Made by a program: the position numbers and the translations under genes. Of a DNA stretch of 36,995 nucleotides, positions 8,416-15,828 are shown one piece after another. The stretch's first letter is position 1; each line of letters starts with the position of its first letter. This DNA comes from an uncultured Pseudanabaenaceae cyanobacterium (GTDB taxonomy: Bacteria; Cyanobacteriota; Cyanobacteriia; PCC-9006; JAAUQQ01), in NCBI GenBank assembly GCA_937949725.1, contig CALECT010000065.1:1-36995 (forward strand), in the 5' to 3' direction. The notes under the pieces are model-generated. The model saw nothing but the letters and a program-made list of their open reading frames with translations. It did no database searches and had not been told where the DNA came from.

Positions 8416-9972
8416 CTATCTCTGGCCAGATTGATTGGTTAGAGCAAGGAGTAATGTCCGCAATTTCAGCTCCACCTCCGCTCGTTCTTCGGCGGGCTCG
8501 GAGCCACTGACAATGCCAGCCCCAGCAAAGAGCTGGGCCTCATTGCCCTGAAGCAGGGCGGAGCGAATACCCACGCAGAATTCACAGTTGCCCTGGCCAT
8601 CGATCCAGCCCAGGGGAGAGGCATAGAGCGATCGCTCAAAGCCTTCTAGTTGCTCAATTTGTTCACAGGCCGCGTGTTGGGGGACTCCGCCCACTGCTGG
8701 GGTGGGGTGGAGTTGGGCCAATACCTCAAAGGGATGAATGCCTTGGGGCAAGGCGCAGTGGATGGGGGTTTGCAGGTGCTGAATGCCCGTGAGCTGCAAC
8801 ACCTGGGGCTCAGCAGCTCGCTGGGGCATAAGGCCCAAGTCTTCTAGCTGCCATTCAATGAAATCTGCCACCAGGCGATGCTCATGCAGTTCCTTCGGGC
8901 TGGTGCGCAGGCTTTGAGCCAGCTGGATATCCGTCGCCGGGGTCACACCTCGGGGGGCAGATCCTGCCAGGGCTTCAGTGTGGAGATGACGCTGCTGAAC
9001 CTGGATGAGCCGTTCAGGGCTTGCACCCAAGAAGACGGCTCCTGCGCCATTCCCCACAGAAAAGCTGTAGCAGTCGGGATGGCGCGATCGCAATGCCATC
9101 AGGGCCGCTGCTGGATCGATCAGAAACTCAGACTGCACCTTCAGCACCTGAGCCATCACCGCTTTATGGAGCGGCTCTGAACCCTGGCCGCTTCCAATCG
9201 CCTCTAGTACCGAATCCACTGAGGCTTCAAAGGCATCTCCATCAAATTCATACTTCAGTCGGAAGGAGCCCTCCGTCGCTGAAGTCTTGACACAGGCTCG
9301 GTTCACAGCCCGCAAACTATCCCCATTGGGCATCGCTTGGAGCTGGCTATAGACCTCCCAAGCCTCACGGGCCTCCTGGCGATCAATCTGACCTCGGTGT
9401 AATCGAAAATTGGCAACGAAGCTGCTCTCGGCTTCATCCTTGGGCAGGTGATGGTGTAAATGTCGGTTGGGCTGGCCCTGGCGCACTACCTGCCAGCGGG
9501 GCAGAAGCAATGTCGCAGGCGGAAAAGGACTGGTCTCTTGGACTTGAGCGAAAAAGGTAAAGCTACAGAAAAAGCGGGGTTGGGCACTGGGCAGATGGCG
9601 ATCGCCCGCTAGGACCATGCGTCGCTGCTGTTGATTGACAAAAGCCTGAGCCTGGGAAAATCGCTGGGGGCCTTGAAAAGTTGCCTGGATAGCGGAGTGG
9701 ACCGCTGCGATCGCCAGTCCCTGACTGGGTTGCTCCCAATAGAAATGGGGGACTTGGAAGCCGCCCAATTGCTCTAGCGCCAGGAGAGGATCGACATCGG
9801 GTAGGGGCATTGCTACGGAAAGGCAGCTAGGGGCCACAGCGGTCTGACCTGTTAAGCGTCCCTGAGCAGCAAGGAGCTGCTCTGCCTGCACAGCATCCTG
9901 CAGCTGGCTCAAAAAACGACCGAACGATTGGGGCGCTCGCGCTCGGGTTTCCTTTTGGGGAGTGAAGACCAT
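8416..9972 (-). CDS. menF: Isochorismate synthase
   Basis: Converts chorismate to isochorismate, the first committed step to phylloquinone. The 518-residue protein has a divergent N-terminal half and a C-terminal chorismate-binding domain with the expected motifs in order: FLGASPERLIQV, EALAGSAPRG, LHEHRLVADFIEWQLEDLG, LHPTPAVGGVP, FERSLYASPLGWID, and FAGAGIVSGSEPAEERAEVELK. The AGAGIV..S.P..E motif is characteristic of isochorismate/salicylate-type synthases. Anthranilate or aminodeoxychorismate synthase is less likely given the neighbouring menA-menC-menE. The start is an ATG at 9972. It diverges from menA across a roughly 1-kb spacer containing a pseudogene. Confidence 0.93.
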   Translation of the reverse strand: MVFTPQKETRARAPQSFGRFLSQLQDAVQAEQLLAAQGRLTGQTAVAPSCLSVAMPLPDVDPLLALEQLGGFQVPHFYWEQPSQGLAIAAVHSAIQATFQGPQRFSQAQAFVNQQQRRMVLAGDRHLPSAQPRFFCSFTFFAQVQETSPFPPATLLLPRWQVVRQGQPNRHLHHHLPKDEAESSFVANFRLHRGQIDRQEAREAWEVYSQLQAMPNGDSLRAVNRACVKTSATEGSFRLKYEFDGDAFEASVDSVLEAIGSGQGSEPLHKAVMAQVLKVQSEFLIDPAAALMALRSRHPDCYSFSVGNGAGAVFLGASPERLIQVQQRHLHTEALAGSAPRGVTPATDIQLAQSLRTSPKELHEHRLVADFIEWQLEDLGLMPQRAAEPQVLQLTGIQHLQTPIHCALPQGIHPFEVLAQLHPTPAVGGVPQHAACEQIEQLEGFERSLYASPLGWIDGQGNCEFCVGIRSALLQGNEAQLFAGAGIVSGSEPAEERAEVELKLRTLLLALTNQSGQR

Positions 9973-10179
9973 AAAAAACGCTTTTATTAAAAGGCTGACC
10001 CTTTAGGCATGACCCACAGGGGCGATGGAGCAGAAAAAGAGAAATAGTTAAAAAATGTAACGACCAAAATCCGCTACAGCCTTGATTCTATAAGGATTCT
10101 GGGCCTTGGGTGGGTTGATCATGACAAAGCTGTTATTAACTCTGGCTGAATGTTGTTAATCCGTAGGCGGAAATTGTCC

Positions 10180-10227
10180 GAAGGGACGAAGGTAATCCCC
10201 AGTGGCGGGGATTACCTTCGTCCCTTC
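10180..10227. repeat. Perfect 21-bp inverted repeat (hairpin)
   Basis: Arms at 10180-10200 and 10207-10227 are exact reverse complements with a 6-nt AGTGGC loop. There is no long T-run on either side, so a simple terminator is not certain. The right arm overlaps the end of the degraded P450 frame. The stretch 9973-10179 between the menF start and this hairpin shows nothing recognisable apart from whatever promoter serves menF. Confidence 0.8.
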
Positions 10228-10745
10228 TGCCACTGAGCTAAAGCTATCGCGACTGATGACCTGAGCCAGAATCCAACTTCATCTCGTAGAGCGAGCGATG
10301 CTGATGCCATTGCGGTTTCCCCGCCAAAGGGGAAATATTCTGCAGCAGAGAACTTTTGCTCCATGAAGTGTGCGGGGCGGAACCGGAGTGGATCACCATA
10401 GGTCGCCGCACGGTTATGGCTGGTGTATATACAGGGAATCAGCATGGCTCTTGCTCGAAGTGGTAGCCCACTAGGTCCAGGGGCTGTTTCACCTTGCGGG
10501 GGGCGGAAATGAGGGCGATGGGGTGAGATGTAGGGATTCTTGGCAGATGGCGCTGAGGTAAGGCAGCTGGGCAAGACCATGGGGGATAGGTCAGCGGTGG
10601 CTTCGCACAGTTCGTCTTGGAGTTTGGCTTGGGTTGCGGTGTGGCTGCTGAGCCCATGGGAGGCCTAGGTGAGTCCACTGGCGGTGGTTTCATGACCCAG
10701 GAGCAGCGATGAGGCGAGCGGCTTGGAGCAGGTTGGGCAGACGAG
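10228..10745 (-). pseudogene. Cytochrome P450 remnant (C-terminal half, frameshifted)
   Basis: Read on the minus strand, pieces of a P450 appear in order but in different frames. They are the I-helix LLLGHETTASGLT followed directly by an in-frame TAG (about 10680-10710), QAKLQDELCEATADLSPM, LAQLPYLSAICQES (K-helix region, with the ExxR Arg replaced), HPIALISAPRKVKQPLDLVGYHFE, then AMLIPCIYTSHNRAATYGDPLRFRPAHF and MEQKFSAAEYFPFGG. The haem-binding loop that should follow FPFGG (GxRxCxG) has been deleted, though a YEMKL-like stretch survives just after it in another frame. The style resembles cyanobacterial CYP110/CYP120 enzymes. A stop, several frameshifts and loss of the haem Cys make it non-functional. 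I see no N-terminal half upstream. Confidence 0.82.
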
Positions 10746-10975
10746 GGGCAGGGGGGGGAGCGATCGGGCATCTGAAGGATAAGACTTTAGACTGGACGGA
10801 AAATTCAGGCTAGTGAGGGGATTTGATAACAAAGGTGTCAAATCGTGACTCTCACCTAAAGAAATTGGTATTGATCGAAAGGACAGCGCGGGTTTGATGG
10901 CTCAGACATTCCAGTTCGCTCACTGGGCGATGGCAGTAGACACTCTCGCAATCACTTAACGTCTCTTCACCTTCA

Positions 10976-11878
10976 ATGACTTCACCGGTCCTAGCACCCG
11001 CTATTAATAAAAAGTTGTGGATGGCGGCAATCAAACCGCCGATGTACAGCGTGGCGGTGATGCCCATCTGGTGGGGGACCGCCATTGCCTATTACGAAAC
11101 GGGCAGCATTAATGGCCTGATCTTTGGCCTATTTCTGGGGGCGGCGGTGCTGCTGCTGGGTTGGGAGAATCTCGCCAATGATGTCTTCGATGCGGATACG
11201 GGCATCGACGTGAACAAGCACCATTCACTGGTGAATATCACACGTAACCGAGGGCTGATTTTTGCCTTGGCAAACGCATTTTTAGTCCTGGGCATTGGGG
11301 GGATATTGGCGATCGCCTGGCTCCAGCAAGACCCCATGGTGCTTCTTCTGGTTTTGAGCTGCTGTGTATTGGGCTATGTCTACCAAGGCCCGCCCTTTCG
11401 TCTGGGCTATCGGGGCTTGGGGGAAATCCTGTGCTTCTTCGCCTTTGGTCCCCTAGCCGTGGGAGCAGCCTATTACAGTCAAGTGCAAACCTTTTCAGTC
11501 AATAGCTGGGTGGCTTCGGCGGTGCTGGGATTGACAACCAGCCTGATTTTGCTCTGCTCCCATTTCCATCAGGTTGAAGATGACTTGGCGGCGGGGAAGC
11601 GATCGCCCATTGTCCGTCTGGGCACGAAGCGCGGGGCTCAGCTGTTGCCGATGATTTGCAGTGTTAGCTTTGGACTAATGTTGTTGCTCGTCGCCATCGG
11701 AGCCGCTCCTGCCACAGCCCTGCTAGGTCTGGGGGGCTTACCTTGGGCGATAAAGCTTTGCCGCCATGTGGGCAAGTACCACGACCAGCCGGAGCGGGTG
11801 ATGAACTGTAAGTTCATTGCAGTAGCATTGCACTTTTGGAGCGGGTTGCTGTTTGGGCTGGGCTATTGGCTGGGCTAG
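10976..11878 (+). CDS. menA: 2-carboxy-1,4-naphthoquinone phytyltransferase
   Basis: Integral membrane UbiA-family prenyltransferase that attaches the phytyl chain to 1,4-dihydroxy-2-naphthoate in phylloquinone synthesis. It has 300 residues with about eight hydrophobic helices. The first Asp-rich motif is NLANDVFDADTGIDVNK (residues about 65-82) and the second is HQVEDDLAAGKRSPIVRLG (about 198-216); both bind Mg-diphosphate. YVYQGPPFRLGYRGLGE between them is typical of MenA. The start is an ATG at 10976. It leads a menA-menC-menE chain with overlapping coding regions. Confidence 0.95.
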   Translation: MTSPVLAPAINKKLWMAAIKPPMYSVAVMPIWWGTAIAYYETGSINGLIFGLFLGAAVLLLGWENLANDVFDADTGIDVNKHHSLVNITRNRGLIFALANAFLVLGIGGILAIAWLQQDPMVLLLVLSCCVLGYVYQGPPFRLGYRGLGEILCFFAFGPLAVGAAYYSQVQTFSVNSWVASAVLGLTTSLILLCSHFHQVEDDLAAGKRSPIVRLGTKRGAQLLPMICSVSFGLMLLLVAIGAAPATALLGLGGLPWAIKLCRHVGKYHDQPERVMNCKFIAVALHFWSGLLFGLGYWLG

Positions 11879-12972
11879 GCGATGTAGACCCACAGAATCT
11901 GGCGTTAACCCTCAAATTTCGTCCCTATCGACGGAAATTTGTTCGACCGCTGCACACAGCCCATGGACCTTGGTACGATCGCCAGGGCTTGATTGTGCAA
12001 TTACAAGCCTCATCAGATAGCGGGCTATTGGACACCCGCTACGGCGAAATAGCTCCCATTTCTTGGTTTGGAACGGAGACCCTGGAAGAAGCGATCGCCT
12101 TCCTCACTCAGCTCCAAATTGATGGAGCGAAACTAACCCTGGCCGATCTTTCCGCGATCGTGGAAAGATCGGCCGCTCACTATTCCGCCACCCATTTTGG
12201 CTTGGGCATGGCTATTGCTCAGCTCCAAGGTCGCTTTCCTACTTCGATCTCCCCAGCCGAGACTGCGGAGATCTGTGCTCTGCTTCCCACGGGAAGAGAG
12301 GCCTTCGAAGCTTGGCCCCAGCTGTGGAAACAAGGCCATCGCACCTTTAAGTGGAAGCTCGGGGTTGGAGAATTTGTGCAGGAGCTGTTGGACTTAGAAG
12401 CATTGCGGCGATCGCTGCCCCCCCAAGCCAAGCTCCGGCTCGATGCCAACGGTGGCTTTAATTTGGCCGAAGCCCAGCAATGCCTGAGCCGCTGCGATGA
12501 GCTGGCTGCCCAAGGTTTACCCATCGAGTTCCTAGAGCAGCCCTTGCCTCCCCAGAAATTTGCCAACCTGCTCCAGCTCAGCCAGGCCTATCAAACGCCC
12601 CTCGCCTTGGACGAGTCTGTTACAGGTCTAGAGCAGTTAACGGATTGCCATCGGCGGGGGTGGCGGGAGATTTTTGTGGTTAAAGGGGCGATCGCCGGAG
12701 ACCCCTTAGCCCTGATCAACTACTGCCATCAACATCAGCTCAAAGTTGTCTTCTCCTCAGTTTTTGAGACAGGTCTCGCCCGCCAAGCTGTCTTCGCCAT
12801 GGCAGAGATGCTTCAAGCCAAAGCAACTCACCCTACAAACCAGACAAGCTCCTATGCAATGGGCTTTGGGGTGGGCCAATGGCTCAAAGCAGATGGTCTC
12901 GATGGGCCAAACGAGTCCACCGATTTACAACTCATGGGAGAAGACCTGTGGCAACAGCTATCGAACTGCTAA
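11866..12972 (+). CDS. menC: o-Succinylbenzoate synthase
   Basis: Enolase-superfamily enzyme that dehydrates SHCHC to o-succinylbenzoate. Recognisable elements are the N-terminal capping start FRPYRRKFVRPLHTAHG, the catalytic Lys motif FKWKLGVGE, metal ligands in LRLDANGGFN, EFLEQPLPP and LALDESVTG, and the second Lys in FVVKGAIAG, followed by VVFSSVFETGLARQA. No ATG precedes the conserved part. TTG codons at 11836 and 11866 are the only conventional starts, both inside menA, so the protein overlaps menA by 13 bp or more. I took 11866 as the more economical; the exact start is uncertain. Its end overlaps menE by 25 bp. Confidence 0.92.
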   Translation: MAGLGDVDPQNLALTLKFRPYRRKFVRPLHTAHGPWYDRQGLIVQLQASSDSGLLDTRYGEIAPISWFGTETLEEAIAFLTQLQIDGAKLTLADLSAIVERSAAHYSATHFGLGMAIAQLQGRFPTSISPAETAEICALLPTGREAFEAWPQLWKQGHRTFKWKLGVGEFVQELLDLEALRRSLPPQAKLRLDANGGFNLAEAQQCLSRCDELAAQGLPIEFLEQPLPPQKFANLLQLSQAYQTPLALDESVTGLEQLTDCHRRGWREIFVVKGAIAGDPLALINYCHQHQLKVVFSSVFETGLARQAVFAMAEMLQAKATHPTNQTSSYAMGFGVGQWLKADGLDGPNESTDLQLMGEDLWQQLSNC

Positions 12973-14849
12973 CTCAGCGGCAGCATGAGGACTGGATTCG
13001 GGGCTGGGATGACCAAGGCAAGCTGCGACCCGAGCTAACGGCCCAATCCATCGCCACAGCAGCCCTAGGCCTCAGAGACTGGCTGGTGCAGCAAGATTGG
13101 AGTTGGTGTAATACCGACAGAAGCTGGGATGGCGATCTTGAACCTAGCCAGGCATCCGCTGGACAAAATCCTGGGATAGCATTTCCTACTAAGCAACAAG
13201 CAATACTCGTCTCACCTCGCCCTGCGCTAGATCGCTCAGATCATTTGATCTCCCAGCCCGTGGTCTTGTTAGTGATCTCTGACCCAACTCAATTTTTAAT
13301 CTGGTTCAGTGCCATAAGTAGTCTGAGTTACCCTCTTTTTTTAGGTAATCCGGCTTGGGGGCTAGACCACTGGCAGCAAGTGCAAGAGGGTCTCGCCCCT
13401 CACCTCGTGATTACCGATCCTGACTGGCAAATTCCGCCCTATTTCCCTTGGCTCCCACAGCCTGTGGATAACTCCCTACTTCTGTGGGAAAAGCAGGATT
13501 CTCCACAAGTTTTCATAGCCTGTGGAAAACAGATCGATCCCAATGATCACCAGGGTTTGAGCCATTTAAGTCCCACTTTGGGATTTCCACAGCCTGTGGA
13601 AAATCCGTGGATTGGCATTCCTACGGGGGGCTCTAGTGGGAAATTACGCTTTGCGCTACATAGCTGGAAGACTCTCACTGCATCTGTTTCAGGACTTCAG
13701 CAATCAGGTCTTGTACATCCAACAGGCGTGATTAATTCTTGCTGTATGCTGCCGCTTCATCATGTCAGCGGTCTCATGCAGTTTTTGCGATCGCTTCTCA
13801 GTGGAGGTCGATTTTGGCTGCTGCCCTGGCCCCTCGTCAAAAACAAATTTCAGCGACGAAATGCTAGTAGCATAGGCAACCAAGTAGATACTGCTTTCTC
13901 AGAAGTATTTTTTTCTAGTGATCTCGAACAATTCTTCCTATCCCTTGTTCCAACTCAGCTTCAGCACTTACTAAAAGAGTCCCAAGGATCAGAATGGCTT
14001 GTTCGATTTTATACAATTTTTTTGGGTGGAGCACCTGCATGGCCAGCCTTGTTAGACCAAGCGAAAAGCGCTTATATACGGCTTGCGCCCACCTATGGGA
14101 TGACCGAAACAGCCTCTCAGATTATTACCCTCCATCCGGACGATTTCCTCAAGGGGCAGTTAGGCTGTGGAAAACTCTTGCCCCATGCTTGGATTGACTG
14201 GCAGTCATTCTCAGACAAGGCGAATGATAATTTATGTCCAGATGGGCAATTTCAACCCCAAACGGCGGCCAGTGGCATCCTAAAGATCCGGGCCCATTCT
14301 CTCGCATTGGGCTACTACGCGATCGAGCCGCAGCAGAACCAGGCTTCTGGCTATGGCGGAAGCATTGAACTCTGGACTGGAAATGACGGCATCGAGGAAT
14401 CAGCCCGCAGCCTCGTGACTGATGACTTGGGTTACTGTGACCCGGATGGATATTTCTACATCATCGGGCGGGCCAGTGACAAGATCATTTCTGGGGGGGA
14501 GAATGTTTTCCCGGCGGCGGTGGAGGCTGGCATCCTGGCAACGGGACTTGTGAAAGATGCAGTGGTTGTGGGTTTGGCGGACTCTAGGTGGGGCGAACGA
14601 GTGGTGGCGGTGGTCGTGCCAGGAGAAGCTGTGGCTGATGTTGTCGGGGAAGCAGCGGTGCCAAGGGCGAAGCCGCTGCGAGCTCAGTTGGAGCAGGCGA
14701 TCGCATCCACCCTCACCCCAGCCCAACGCCCGAAGCAATGGCTGTTCACCGATGCCATTCCCCGCAATGCCCAGGGCAAGATTCAGCGGCGACAATTGCG
14801 GGATTGGGCAATGGCGCAGGGGGAAGGAAACTCAGGGCTCTGGGACTAG
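12948..14849 (+). CDS. menE: o-Succinylbenzoate-CoA ligase
   Basis: ANL-superfamily adenylating enzyme that activates o-succinylbenzoate with ATP and CoA. I place the start at the GTG at 12948 because GGGAG lies 7 bases upstream; the longer frame from an ATG at 12879 would overlap menC by 94 bp. Motifs are the phosphate loop IPTGGSSGKLRFALH, HHVSGLMQFLRSLLSGG, APTYGMTETASQI, the hinge region VTDDLGYCDPDGYFYIIGRASDKIISGGENVFP, and the C-terminal catalytic Lys in NAQGKIQRRQL. The 633-residue length exceeds the 450-500 typical of MenE. The excess is in the N-terminal domain, including a variable stretch at residues 60-220 that contains unusual DnaA-box-like repeats in the DNA. Its stop overlaps the converging gene by 4 bp. 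Confidence 0.93.
   Translation: MATAIELLTQRQHEDWIRGWDDQGKLRPELTAQSIATAALGLRDWLVQQDWSWCNTDRSWDGDLEPSQASAGQNPGIAFPTKQQAILVSPRPALDRSDHLISQPVVLLVISDPTQFLIWFSAISSLSYPLFLGNPAWGLDHWQQVQEGLAPHLVITDPDWQIPPYFPWLPQPVDNSLLLWEKQDSPQVFIACGKQIDPNDHQGLSHLSPTLGFPQPVENPWIGIPTGGSSGKLRFALHSWKTLTASVSGLQQSGLVHPTGVINSCCMLPLHHVSGLMQFLRSLLSGGRFWLLPWPLVKNKFQRRNASSIGNQVDTAFSEVFFSSDLEQFFLSLVPTQLQHLLKESQGSEWLVRFYTIFLGGAPAWPALLDQAKSAYIRLAPTYGMTETASQIITLHPDDFLKGQLGCGKLLPHAWIDWQSFSDKANDNLCPDGQFQPQTAASGILKIRAHSLALGYYAIEPQQNQASGYGGSIELWTGNDGIEESARSLVTDDLGYCDPDGYFYIIGRASDKIISGGENVFPAAVEAGILATGLVKDAVVVGLADSRWGERVVAVVVPGEAVADVVGEAAVPRAKPLRAQLEQAIASTLTPAQRPKQWLFTDAIPRNAQGKIQRRQLRDWAMAQGEGNSGLWD
13463..13603. promoter_or_regulatory. 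Cluster of DnaA-box-like 9-mers inside menE
   Basis: TGTGGATAA at 13463-13471 is the reverse complement of TTATCCACA. TGTGGAAAA at 13521-13529 and 13595-13603 is the reverse complement of TTTTCCACA. One-mismatch copies lie at 13499-13507 and 13583-13591. The copy at 13584-13602 is part of the palindrome TTTCCACAGCCTGTGGAAA, and CCACAGCCTGTGG also occurs at 13455-13467. A further exact TGTGGAAAA is at 14166-14174. Resemblance to DnaA sites is seen directly; binding is inference. Confidence 0.4.
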
Positions 14850-15337
14850 ACCAGTTCGAAGGTGAGGTTGTGGCGCGATCGCAAATTACAAGTCTCGTGA
14901 TCCGTAATGTTGGTATCGCTCAGCTCCAGGTTGTAGAAGCTGACTGTGGGTGCATCGAAGTAGGGGCCAGCATGCCAGGTACCGACGTGGAGCTTGATGA
15001 AGCAGTCGCCGGGAATGGCAAAAGCCACGATCTCATCGGGATTAGGAGCATCGGCATCGCCCGGTGGTGCCACAGCCATCAGCCAGGGCTGATTTGCGAT
15101 GGCACCGAGGCATTGGGTGCATTGCTGGTGGCGAGTGATGGTGTGGAACTGTCGCCCCCGATGCTCTAGGGCCATGATGTAAAAGCGAGGGGTACCTGCA
15201 CTGAGTTGGAGCTGGGCATCGTCGGGGCCGAAGCGAGCGCCGTCCTCGCTGGCAAAGATGACTTGGCCGAAGGGGGCAAAGGCTTTGGGTGTAATGGGTT
15301 GGGCCGTGAGGGATTGCTGGGTGGGTGTCTTGGACAT
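14846..15337 (-). CDS. Ureidoglycolate lyase (AllA)-family protein
   Basis: A 163-residue protein of the AllA family. It opens with ITPKAFAPFGQVI, then has RFYIMALEHRGRQFHTITRHQQCTQ, PWLMAVAPPGD, FAIPGDCFIKLHVGTWHAGPY and a C-terminal FYNLELSDTNITDH. The GTWH.GP segment and the H-x-x-C-x-Q block are the family core, a beta-barrel of cupin type. In allantoin users AllA releases urea from ureidoglycolate. No other purine-degradation gene is in the window, so the physiological reaction here is uncertain. It converges on menE with a CTAG overlap of the two stop codons. Confidence 0.8.
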   Translation of the reverse strand: MSKTPTQQSLTAQPITPKAFAPFGQVIFASEDGARFGPDDAQLQLSAGTPRFYIMALEHRGRQFHTITRHQQCTQCLGAIANQPWLMAVAPPGDADAPNPDEIVAFAIPGDCFIKLHVGTWHAGPYFDAPTVSFYNLELSDTNITDHETCNLRSRHNLTFELV

Positions 15338-15828
15338 CTGGCTTGGGGAGGCGATGGGTCTTTCAATCTTAAATTTTGCCGCCGCCCATTGTATTTAAAG
15401 GGCCAGGGATTGCAGCCATGCGCCAGATGAGCCTCAGCGTTTTGCCTTAAGCATTGTTGTAGAAAGTCTCTGAAGCGCTGAGCAGCACTAATAGCATTCC
15501 GCCGAATAGCCGACGGGCCAAATATTCAGCCTGGGTAAGCTTCTATTACAAGAGCGGCATCTAGCAATCCTCTCTTACGATTCGAACCCTGGCCTACCCG
15601 CTGGGGTTTTTCTTTTTTGGGGCTGCTGGCAGATGGGTGGGGACAAATTCTTGGCTGTGAGTCTTGGGGGTTGATAAGCAAGAGCAGATGCTGGCAAAGT
15701 CGTCCTCTGTTCATGCTCAGCAGATGCCTAGGGCAGCGAGGGATGAACTATTAAAAGGTAGGGCTGTATTGAATGACGACCCCTCACTTACACTAATGGG
15801 CACAATGGCTTGAAGCACGGTCTAAAGC
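15338..15828. other. Intergenic region before the NACHT gene
   Basis: About 490 bp, with no convincing gene. A GATTCGAAC string at about 15589-15598 looks like a tRNA T-loop on the minus strand, but the flanking T-stem does not pair. A stretch of Ts at about 15606-15617 follows a GC-rich segment on the plus strand and could be a weak terminator. The last 100 bp should hold the promoter of the gene at 15829. Confidence 0.45.

Noticed and set aside
10439..10771. A 110-codon minus-strand open frame between menF and menA
   Set aside because: Only its last 45 or so residues resemble a protein, and those belong to the frameshifted P450 relic.
15585..15600. GATTCGAAC resembling a tRNA T-loop on the minus strand
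   Set aside because: The bases on either side do not form the T-stem, and no acceptor, D or anticodon arm can be drawn around it.
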